NCBI GenBank assembly: GCA_021811225.1
Contig: JAJZPJ010000150.1
Span: 1-6,360, forward strand
Source of the DNA: Pseudomonadota bacterium
GTDB lineage: Bacteria > Pseudomonadota > Gammaproteobacteria > Burkholderiales > Rhodocyclaceae
Length of the DNA: 6,360 bases
Reading direction: 5' to 3'
Shown here: in pieces, positions 1 to 5,386 of the stretch
Numbering within the stretch: position 1 is the stretch's first letter
How the letters are laid out: the number at the start of each line of letters is the position of its first letter
Made by a program: the position numbers and the translations under genes
The notes under the pieces: generated by a model
The model's database searches: none
Told to the model about the DNA's origin: nothing
Seen by the model: only the letters and a program-made list of their open reading frames with translations

Positions 1-939
1 CTGTACGCCATCGTCGCCCTGGGTTATACGATGGTCTATGGCATCGTTCAGCTGATCAACTTCGCCCACGGCGAAGTGGTGATGTTCGGCGCGATGATCT
101 CCTTGTCCGTCATCGCTGCGGCATCCGGCCACGGCTTGCCGCCCCTGGCGGTGATCCTGCTGGGCGTGCTGGTGGCGGTGCCGTCCTGCATGCTGCTCGG
201 TTACCTGCTGGAACGCGTCGCCTATCGGCCGTTGCGCTCGGCGCCGCGGCTCGCGCCCCTGATCACCGCGATCGGCATGTCGATCATCTTGCAGCAAGTG
301 GCGCTGCTGATCTGGAGCCGCGACAACCTGGCCTTCCCGCAAATCCTGCCCTTCATCGGCTACAACATCGACGGCGCCACCATCAGCGCCCTGCAAGTCG
401 CCATCATCATCATCTGCGTGCTGATGATGGCCGGTCTGGCCGTGCTGGTGTATCACACCCGTCTCGGGGCGGCGATGCGCGCGACCGCGGAGAATCCCGA
501 CATCGCCCGGCTGATGGGCGTCGATGTCGATGGCGTCATCGCCATCACCTTCGCCATCGGTGCCGGCCTGGCCGCGGTGGCCGGCCTGATGGTCGGCATG
601 TACTACGGCATCGCCCACTATACGATGGGCACGACCCTGGGCATGAAGGCCTTCTCGGCGGCGGTGCTAGGCGGCATCGGCAACATTCCCGGGGCGATGG
701 TCGGCGGCGTGCTGATGGGCCTGGTCGAGGCGCTCGGGGCGGGCTACATCGGCAATTTCACCGACCTGTGCAGTTACCACTTCCTGGCGCCGTTGATGGG
801 ATCGCGTTGCGGCGCCGACCAGCACTTCGTGTTGATGGGCAGCAACTATCAGGACGTGTTCGCGTTCTTCGTCCTGATCCTGGTACTGGTCTTCCGTCCC
901 TCGGGGCTACTCGGAGAGCGCGTCTCCGACCGCGCCTGA
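1..939 (+). CDS. livH: Branched-chain amino acid ABC transporter permease LivH (5' end missing)
   Basis: Inner-membrane permease of a HAAT/Liv-type importer, pairing with LivM to form the translocation channel. The reading frame is open from base 1, and the first residues (LYAIVALGYTMVYGIVQLIN, then FAHGEV) match the conserved N-terminal region of LivH. About 20-30 residues and the true start therefore lie upstream; the ATG at 31 is internal. Further family marks are the cytoplasmic EAA-like loop at about 460-525 (LGAAMRATAENPDIARLMGV), the glycine-rich AAVLGGIGNIPGAMVGG segment at about 658-705, and the C-terminal FRPSGLLGERV. Multiple hydrophobic segments are visible throughout. Oddity: between GYIGNFT and GSNYQDVF (about 763-837) there is a loop of about 25 residues with two cysteines that seems longer than in typical LivH. 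livM follows after 7 bases. The substrate could be Leu/Ile/Val or another amide or carboxylate handled by this family. Confidence 0.93.
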   Translation: MYAIVALGYTMVYGIVQLINFAHGEVVMFGAMISLSVIAAASGHGLPPLAVILLGVLVAVPSCMLLGYLLERVAYRPLRSAPRLAPLITAIGMSIILQQVALLIWSRDNLAFPQILPFIGYNIDGATISALQVAIIIICVLMMAGLAVLVYHTRLGAAMRATAENPDIARLMGVDVDGVIAITFAIGAGLAAVAGLMVGMYYGIAHYTMGTTLGMKAFSAAVLGGIGNIPGAMVGGVLMGLVEALGAGYIGNFTDLCSYHFLAPLMGSRCGADQHFVLMGSNYQDVFAFFVLILVLVFRPSGLLGERVSDRA

Positions 940-946
940 GCCTGGC

Positions 947-2017
947 ATGAATACTCCAATGTCCTTACGCAAATTCGCCGGTATCGCCCTGGTGGCGGCC
1001 GCCCTCCTCGCCCTGCCCTTCGTCATGGCGCTGGCGGGTACCGCCTGGGTGCGGATCACCAATCTCGCCATCCTCTACATCTTTCTCTCGCTCGGCCTGA
1101 ACATCGTGGTCGGCTATGCGGGTCTGCTCGATCTGGGCTACATCGCCTTCTACGGCGTCGGCGCCTACGTCTATGCGCTGCTGGCTTCGCCGTTCTTCGG
1201 CCTGCACCTGCCCTTCTGGGTCATCCTGCCGATCGGTGCGACGCTGGCGGCGCTGTTCGGCGTGCTGCTCGGGACGCCGACCCTGAAGCTGCGCGGCGAC
1301 TATCTGGCGATCGTCACCATGGGCTTCGGCGAGATCGTGCGCATTTTCCTCAACAACCTGTCGCGCCCGATCAACATCACCAACGGACCGCAGGGCATCG
1401 ACCGCATCGATCCGGTCAGCGTTGCCGGCATCAGCTTCGGCCACGACAGCACCTTCCTGGGTCTCGATTTCAGCGGTCCGGTGAAGTATTACTACCTGCT
1501 GCTGCTGCTGCTGCTGGGCGTGATCATGGTCAATCTGCGCCTGCAGGATTCCCGCATCGGCCGGGCCTGGCAGGCGATCCGCGAGGACGAGACGGCGGCG
1601 CGCGCGGTCGGCATCGACACCACCCGGGTGAAGCTCCTGGCCTTCGCCATGGGCGCCTGTTTCGGCGGCATCGCCGGTGGCATGTTCTCCGCGATCCAGG
1701 CCTTCATCAGCCCGGAGAGCTTCGTGCTCACCGAATCGGTGATGGTGCTGTCGATGGTGGTGTTGGGCGGCATGGGCAACGTCTGGGGCGTGATCGCCGG
1801 CGCCGTGATGCTGTCCTACGTCCCGGAGTTGCTGCGCTATACGGTCGGGCCGATACAGACGGCCGTGTTCGGCCGGACGCTGATCGCACCGGAGGTCATC
1901 CGCATGCTGCTCTTCGGTCTGGCCCTGGTGCTCACCATGCGCTTCCGCCCGGCGGGGCTGTGGCCGATGGGGGCGAGAAAGCGCGAGTTCGCCATGACCA
2001 AGCTGGATGCGGAGTGA
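947..2017 (+). CDS. livM: Branched-chain amino acid ABC transporter permease LivM
   Basis: Second channel-forming permease of the Liv importer, 356 residues, a usual length for LivM outside the enterics. A short N-terminal tail with two basic residues (R8, K9) precedes the first hydrophobic segment (about 11-30). Diagnostic motifs are GLNIVVGYAGLLDLGYIAFYG (about 50-70, split here as GLNIVVGYAG and LLDLGYIAFYG), GDYLAIVTMGFGEIVRI (117-133), the cytoplasmic EAA-like loop GRAWQAIREDETAARAVGI (205-223) that docks on the ATPases, VLGGMGNVWGVIAGA (272-286), and the C-terminal FRPAGLWPMG. Residues 184-190 are seven leucines encoded by seven CTG codons after three tyrosines. The ATG at 947 follows the livH stop by 7 bases; a weak GAG at 938-940 is the only Shine-Dalgarno match, and the ATG at 959 is a possible alternative. 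Its stop is overlapped by the livG ribosome binding site, which suggests translational coupling. Confidence 0.94.
   Translation: MNTPMSLRKFAGIALVAAALLALPFVMALAGTAWVRITNLAILYIFLSLGLNIVVGYAGLLDLGYIAFYGVGAYVYALLASPFFGLHLPFWVILPIGATLAALFGVLLGTPTLKLRGDYLAIVTMGFGEIVRIFLNNLSRPINITNGPQGIDRIDPVSVAGISFGHDSTFLGLDFSGPVKYYYLLLLLLLGVIMVNLRLQDSRIGRAWQAIREDETAARAVGIDTTRVKLLAFAMGACFGGIAGGMFSAIQAFISPESFVLTESVMVLSMVVLGGMGNVWGVIAGAVMLSYVPELLRYTVGPIQTAVFGRTLIAPEVIRMLLFGLALVLTMRFRPAGLWPMGARKREFAMTKLDAE
1496..1516 (+). repeat. (CTG)7 trinucleotide run inside livM
   Basis: Seven perfect in-frame CTG units encode Leu184-190 in a predicted membrane segment of LivM. Because the unit is a codon, gain or loss of a repeat changes leucine number without shifting the frame. 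It is probably just a leucine-rich transmembrane helix under strong codon bias. Confidence 0.85.
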
Positions 2018-2019
2018 GG
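2016..2019 (+). promoter_or_regulatory. Ribosome binding site deciding the livG start
   Basis: GAGG lies 5 bases before the ATG at 2025 and overlaps the livM stop codon (TGA, 2015-2017). This favours 2025 over the in-frame ATG at 2007, which would give a six-residue extension (MRSEAG) without resemblance to LivG N-termini. The overlap implies coupling of livG translation to livM termination. Confidence 0.7.
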
Positions 2020-2024
2020 CCGGG

Positions 2025-2795
2025 ATGAACGATCTTCTTTTGGAGGCGCGGGGCATCGTCAAGCGCTTCGGCGGCGTGCTGGCCCTGAAGGACATCTCGC
2101 TGACCATCCGGGTGGGCGAGATCTACGGCCTGATCGGTCCCAACGGCGCCGGCAAGACCACCTTCTTCAATGTCCTGACCGGGCTCTATGTCGCCAACAG
2201 CGGCAGTTTCACCTTCGCCGGCGCGCCGCTCGAAATCAAGGCGCCGCACGAAGTGGCGCGCGCCGGCATCGCCCGCACCTTTCAGAACATCCGCCTGTTC
2301 GCCAACATGACGGCGCTGGAGAATGTGATGGTCGGCCGCCATCTGCGCACCCGCGCCGGGGTGGTCGGCGCGGTGTTTCGCGATGCCGGCACGCGCGCCG
2401 AGGAGGCCGCGATCGAGCGCCGTGCCCTGGAACTGCTGCATTACGTCGGGATCAGCGATCGCGCCAACGATCTTGCCCGCCATCTCTCCTACGGCGACCA
2501 GCGGCGCCTGGAAATCGCCCGCGCCCTGGCCACCGAGCCCAAGCTGCTGGCCCTGGACGAGCCGGCCGCGGGCATGAACGCCACCGAGACCGCGGCGCTG
2601 CGCGCCCTGATCGAAGGTCTGCGCGACGACGGCCTGACCATATTGCTGATCGAACACGACGTGAAATTCGTCATGGGGCTTTGCGACCGCGTTGCGGTCT
2701 TGGACTACGGCGAGAAAATCGCCGAGGACGTGCCGGAGCAGGTGCAGAGAAATCCCAAGGTCATCGAAGCTTATCTGGGAGGCGCGCTTGCTTGA
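2025..2795 (+). CDS. livG: Branched-chain amino acid ABC transporter ATP-binding protein LivG
   Basis: Cytoplasmic ATPase subunit that powers the Liv importer as a partner of LivF. It has 256 residues, essentially the normal LivG length. In order: Walker A GPNGAGKT (38-45), Q-loop TFQNIRLF (Q87), ABC signature LSYGDQRRLEIARAL (154-168; the YGDQ form of the signature is usual for LivG), Walker B LLALDEP (174-180, catalytic Glu179), a PAAGMN D-loop region typical of LivG, and switch histidine His211 in LLIEHDV. The C-terminal EAYLGG is also characteristic. The start at 2025 is preferred over 2007 because of the GAGG at 2016-2019 and because homologues begin close to LLEARGIVKRFGG. Its last 8 bases overlap livF. 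No abnormal motif is seen. Confidence 0.95.
   Translation: MNDLLLEARGIVKRFGGVLALKDISLTIRVGEIYGLIGPNGAGKTTFFNVLTGLYVANSGSFTFAGAPLEIKAPHEVARAGIARTFQNIRLFANMTALENVMVGRHLRTRAGVVGAVFRDAGTRAEEAAIERRALELLHYVGISDRANDLARHLSYGDQRRLEIARALATEPKLLALDEPAAGMNATETAALRALIEGLRDDGLTILLIEHDVKFVMGLCDRVAVLDYGEKIAEDVPEQVQRNPKVIEAYLGGALA
2777..2782 (+). promoter_or_regulatory. Strong ribosome binding site for the TTG start of livF
   Basis: GGGAGG inside the 3' end of livG sits 5 bases upstream of the TTG at 2788. It identifies that TTG as the livF start. The reading frame is open further back, to an ATG at 2692, but the extra residues are arginine/serine-rich out-of-frame livG sequence with no resemblance to LivF. 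Confidence 0.8.
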
Positions 2796-3486
2796 AGTTT
2801 TGAACCTGGAGGTGCACTACGGCGGTATCGCCGCGGTGAAGGGCGTCAGCTTCAACGTCCGCCAAGGCGAGACGGTGGCGCTGATCGGCGCCAACGGCGC
2901 CGGCAAGACCAGCACGCTGAAGGCGGTGGCGCGGCAATTGCCGGCGAGGGGATCGATCCGGCTGTCGGGCGAGGAAATCAACGCCCTGCCGCCGCACCGA
3001 TTGATCCGCAAGGGCATGGCGCTGGTACCCGAGGGGCGCGGCGTCTTTGCCCGCCTGACGGTGGCCGAGAATCTGGCGATGGGCGCTTACAGCCGCAAGG
3101 ATGCCGGCATCCATGACGACCTGGCGAAGATCTACGCCTTGCTGCCGCGCCTGAAGGAGCGGCACAAACAGGTGGCCGGCACGCTCTCCGGCGGCGAGCA
3201 GCAGATGCTGGCCCTGGGCCGCGCGCTGATGGGCAAGCCGCGCCTGCTGCTGCTCGACGAACCGTCGATGGGCCTGGCGCCGCTGATGGTGCAGAAGGTG
3301 TTCGAGACCATCCGCGCCGTCGCCGCCGAGGGCATGACCATCCTGCTGGTCGAACAGAATGCCAAGCTGGCGCTGGAAACCGCCAGCCGCGGCTATGTCA
3401 TGGAGAGCGGCAGCATCACGCTGGCCGACACCTCGGCCAATCTGCTCGCCGATCCTCGCGTGCGGCAGGCCTATCTGGGCGAGTGA
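2788..3486 (+). CDS. livF: Branched-chain amino acid ABC transporter ATP-binding protein LivF
   Basis: Second cytoplasmic ATPase of the Liv importer, forming the nucleotide-binding dimer with LivG. From the TTG start it has 232 residues, beginning MLEVLNLEVHYGGI, a standard LivF N-terminus and length. Motifs: Walker A GANGAGKT (34-41), LVPEGRGVF (79-87, with Glu82 where most ABC ATPases have the Q-loop glutamine), signature LSGGEQQMLALGRAL (133-147), Walker B LLLLDEP (153-159), MGLAP D-loop region, and ILLVEQNA (186-192). In the last motif Gln190 replaces the switch histidine. As I recall the family, both substitutions are usual in LivF and are not damage. The start overlaps the end of livG by 8 bases, with a GGGAGG Shine-Dalgarno 5 bases upstream. 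An ATG at 2692 in the same frame is rejected as the start. livF is the last Liv gene seen here; 99 bases separate it from wtpA. Confidence 0.95.
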   Translation: MLEVLNLEVHYGGIAAVKGVSFNVRQGETVALIGANGAGKTSTLKAVARQLPARGSIRLSGEEINALPPHRLIRKGMALVPEGRGVFARLTVAENLAMGAYSRKDAGIHDDLAKIYALLPRLKERHKQVAGTLSGGEQQMLALGRALMGKPRLLLLDEPSMGLAPLMVQKVFETIRAVAAEGMTILLVEQNAKLALETASRGYVMESGSITLADTSANLLADPRVRQAYLGE

Positions 3487-3492
3487 CGGCTC

Positions 3493-3521
3493 GGCGAATA
3501 TGCAGCGGGCGACATATCGCC
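3493..3521. promoter_or_regulatory. Imperfect inverted repeat upstream of wtpA (possible operator)
   Basis: GGCGAATATG (3493-3502) and CATATCGCC (3513-3521) are inverted repeats with one bulged A and a 10-base spacer. AT-rich cores flanked by CG-rich ends resemble the general layout of molybdate-responsive ModE sites, but the spacing and flanks do not match the E. coli operator as I remember it. It may instead be a weak RNA stem after livF. The regulator is not identifiable from the window. Confidence 0.4.
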
Positions 3522-3533
3522 TCGCGCCCGGCG

Positions 3534-3551
3534 CCGATACTAGAATATCGG
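3534..3551. promoter_or_regulatory. Perfect 18-base inverted repeat, candidate operator of wtpABC
   Basis: CCGATA (3534-3539) and TATCGG (3546-3551) are exact reverse complements separated by six bases (CTAGAA). The site lies 34 bases before the wtpA start and its centre coincides with a -10-like hexamer, so a bound dimer would be expected to block transcription. A molybdate/tungstate-responsive repressor is a reasonable guess from context only. Confidence 0.5.
3541..3546 (+). promoter_or_regulatory. Possible -10 element of the wtpA promoter
   Basis: TAGAAT matches the sigma-70 -10 consensus at five of six positions in otherwise G+C-rich DNA, 39 bases before the wtpA TTG. This would place the transcript start near 3553 and give a leader of roughly 33 bases. 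No good -35 hexamer is visible at 16-18 bases upstream, so the promoter would be weak or activator-dependent, or absent if wtpABC is read from the liv operon. Confidence 0.35.
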
Positions 3552-3573
3552 TCCGCCGTCCATCACCAGATCT

Positions 3574-3579
3574 GAGGAG
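3574..3579 (+). promoter_or_regulatory. Strong ribosome binding site for the TTG start of wtpA
   Basis: GAGGAG lies 6 bases upstream of the TTG at 3586, which is followed directly by a signal-peptide-like sequence. No ATG or GTG in this frame near the N-terminus offers a better start. Confidence 0.8.
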
Positions 3580-3585
3580 ATATCC

Positions 3586-4548
3586 TTGAAAGCTTCCCTG
3601 TCCCGCGCCCTGGCCGCATCCCTCGCCTGCGCCGCGCTCGTCTCCGCTTCGGCTTCTGCCGCCGCCGGCCCGCAGCCGGTGACCCTGACCATCTTCGCCG
3701 CCGGCACGCTGGCCGGCCCGTTCAAGCAGATCGACGCCGCCTTCACCAAGCTGCATCCGAACGTCACGATCCAGCCGCAGTTCGGCGGCAGCGTCAAGAT
3801 GGTCAAGCAGGTGACCGATTTGCACCAGATCGCCGACGTGGTGGCGGTGGCCGACTACAGCGTCATCCCGAAGTACCTGTTCGCCGCCAAGAAGGCCGAC
3901 TGGTACGCCGGCTTCGTGACCAACGCGATCACCTTCGTCTATACGGATAAGAGCAAGTTCGCCGGCGACATCAACGCCAAGAACTGGTATCAGATCCTGG
4001 CGCGGCCGGGGGTGCAGATCGGCCGCTCGAATCCCGATACCGATCCCTCGGGCTACCAGACCGTGCAGATGCTCGATCTCGCCGGCAAATACTACAAGCA
4101 GCCGGGGCTGTCCGACGCGATCCTGGCCAACGCGCCCAAGACCAACATGCGCACCACCGAGACGGAGCTGATCGCCGCGTTGCAGACCGGGCAGATCGAC
4201 TATCTCGCGATCTACCTCTCCGACGCGCGCCAGCACAAGTTCAAGTACCTCGACCTGCCGCCCCAGATCAATCTGGCCGACGCCAAGTATTCCTCCTTCT
4301 ACGCGCAGGGCTCGGCGCACACCGCCAACGGCGTGCTCGCCGCCCGGCCGATCGTCTATGCGGTGACCATTCCGCAGAACGCCGCGCACAAGGAATGGGC
4401 GGTGAAGTACCTGCAATATCTGTTCGGCGAGAACGGCCGGCGGGTGATGGCGGCCAACGGCTTCGGCACGCTCTCCAAGGCGCTCGCCGACGACATGGGC
4501 AAGCTTCCCGCCGAACTGAGACCGCTCGCTACGCCTTGGCCGAAGTAG
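3586..4548 (+). CDS. wtpA: Tungstate/molybdate ABC transporter periplasmic binding protein, WtpA/ModA type
   Basis: Periplasmic receptor that would capture tungstate or molybdate and deliver it to the permease encoded next. It has 320 residues from a TTG start with a GAGGAG ribosome binding site. Residues 1 to about 27 form a signal peptide (K2, R7, hydrophobic Ala/Leu core, cleavage near ASASAAAG). The mature protein shows the WtpA pattern: LTIFAAGTLAGPFKQI (34-49), GGSVKMVKQVTDL (67-79), ADVVAVADYSVIPKYL (83-98), WYAGFVTNAITFVYTDKSKF (106-125), NWYQILARPGVQIGRSNPDT (133-152) running into DPSGYQ (153-158), and TELIAALQTGQIDYLAIYLS (193-212). In crystal structures of archaeal WtpA/ModA, an Asp in the DPxGY region and a downstream Glu complete six-fold oxyanion coordination. 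Matching acidic residues are present here (Asp151 or Asp153; Glu192 or Glu194). This favours the WtpA branch over classical ModA or TupA; tungstate versus molybdate preference cannot be read from the sequence. Confidence 0.88.
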   Translation: MKASLSRALAASLACAALVSASASAAAGPQPVTLTIFAAGTLAGPFKQIDAAFTKLHPNVTIQPQFGGSVKMVKQVTDLHQIADVVAVADYSVIPKYLFAAKKADWYAGFVTNAITFVYTDKSKFAGDINAKNWYQILARPGVQIGRSNPDTDPSGYQTVQMLDLAGKYYKQPGLSDAILANAPKTNMRTTETELIAALQTGQIDYLAIYLSDARQHKFKYLDLPPQINLADAKYSSFYAQGSAHTANGVLAARPIVYAVTIPQNAAHKEWAVKYLQYLFGENGRRVMAANGFGTLSKALADDMGKLPAELRPLATPWPK

Positions 4549-5378
4549 CCGGGGCATTCCAGCCGCGCCCTGCTGATCCGGCGCGGCGCCAGCGCTACGC
4601 GCAGTCGCGCGGGCTGATGTTCGCGTTCTCGCTGGTCGGCGGCCTGCTGCTGATCTTCATCGCGCTGCCGCTGCTGCGCCTGTTCGGCGCGCAGAGCGCG
4701 GCGAGCCTGATGCGCGTGGCGGCGATGGCGGAGGTGAGAAGTTCGATCCTGCTCAGCCTCGAAGCGGCCTCCCTGACCACCGTCGGCGCCGCCCTGCTGG
4801 GCGTGCCGCTCGCCTACCTGCTGGGGCGTACCTCGTTTCGCGGCAAGGGTCTGGTCGAGGCCATCGTCGATCTGCCGCTGGCGGTGCCGCACACGGTGGT
4901 CGGCATCGCGCTGCTGTTCGTCTTCGGCCGCACCGGCATCATCGGCGCGCCGGTCAGCGAACTCACCGGCTACCAGTTCTGGGGCACGGCCGGCGGCATC
5001 GTCATCGCCATGCTCTACGTCAGCGTCACCTACACGGTGAATGCCGCGCGGGTCGGCTTCGAGGCGGTGGACCCGCGACTGGAAAAGGTGGCGCGGACGC
5101 TGGGCGCCGGGCGCTGGGCGGTGTTCCTGCAGGTGTCGTTGCCGCTGGCGGCGCGCGGCATCCTCACCGGTCTGACCCTGACCTTCGCCCGCTCGATCAG
5201 CGAGTTCGGCTCGGTGATCGTGCTCACCTATTATCCGATGACCGCGCCGGTGAAGATCTACGACCTGTTCCTGCAGTTCGGCCTGGGCGACTCCTCGGCG
5301 ATGGCGGCCTTGTTCCTGGCGGTCTCGCTGTCGCTGTTCGTGCTCTTCCGCTATCTGTTCGCAGAGCGGCGCGCTTGA
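4536..5378 (+). CDS. wtpB: Tungstate/molybdate ABC transporter permease (WtpB/ModB type)
   Basis: Inner-membrane permease expected to work as a homodimer with the neighbouring binding protein and ATPase. With the TTG at 4536 as start it has 280 residues. A basic N-terminal stretch (RPADPARRQRYAQSRG, about 11-26) precedes membrane segment 1 (about 28-50). Further hydrophobic segments lie at about 70-97, 114-132, 151-168, 206-231 and 255-275. The cytoplasmic EAA loop is clear: DPRLEKVARTLGAGRWAVFL (179-198) then QVSLPLAARG (199-208). VDLPLAVPHTVVGIALL (111-127) is typical of ModB/CysT/WtpB permeases. The start is uncertain. TTG 4536 overlaps wtpA by 13 bases and keeps the positive-inside arginines; ATG 4617 would give 253 residues starting directly at the first membrane helix. 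Neither has a convincing Shine-Dalgarno. An in-frame ATG at 4395 lies deep inside wtpA and is out-of-frame wtpA sequence. Confidence 0.87.
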   Translation: MAEVAGAFQPRPADPARRQRYAQSRGLMFAFSLVGGLLLIFIALPLLRLFGAQSAASLMRVAAMAEVRSSILLSLEAASLTTVGAALLGVPLAYLLGRTSFRGKGLVEAIVDLPLAVPHTVVGIALLFVFGRTGIIGAPVSELTGYQFWGTAGGIVIAMLYVSVTYTVNAARVGFEAVDPRLEKVARTLGAGRWAVFLQVSLPLAARGILTGLTLTFARSISEFGSVIVLTYYPMTAPVKIYDLFLQFGLGDSSAMAALFLAVSLSLFVLFRYLFAERRA

Positions 5379-5386
5379 GTTTGCCG

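Noticed and set aside
965..2107. A 380-codon minus-strand open frame opposite livM, including a polyglutamine stretch.
   Set aside because: The glutamines are the reverse complement of the CTG run coding leucines in livM. The rest is compositionally biased and lacks recognisable domains.
2692..2787. N-terminal extension of LivF from the ATG at 2692.
   Set aside because: The extra 32 residues are the out-of-frame reading of the livG 3' end. The TTG at 2788 with GGGAGG five bases upstream gives a standard LivF N-terminus.
2788..3486. LivF lacking the Q-loop glutamine and switch histidine, as if inactive.
   Set aside because: PEGR and VEQNA at these positions are, to my knowledge, usual in the LivF family, so this is not a sign of decay.
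3506..3530. Possible rho-independent terminator after livF (CGGGCG / CGCCCG stem).
   Set aside because: The stem has only 6 pairs with a 13-base loop and no T-tract follows it, so termination cannot be claimed.
3616..3633. Cysteine 15 in the WtpA leader as a lipoprotein attachment site.
   Set aside because: The residues before it (S-L-A-C) do not fit a good lipobox, and the hydrophobic core continues well past it. A normal cleavable signal peptide ending near residues 24-27 fits better.
4395..4535. N-terminal extension of the permease from the ATG at 4395.
   Set aside because: It would overlap wtpA by over 150 bases and encodes an Arg-rich frame-shifted reading of wtpA with no likeness to permeases.
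2761..4557. A 598-codon open frame on the minus strand opposite livF and wtpA.
   Set aside because: Its product is a low-complexity Arg/Gly/His/Gln-rich sequence without family motifs, and it lies opposite two genes with complete, well-conserved motifs. Long antisense frames are expected in G+C-rich coding DNA.
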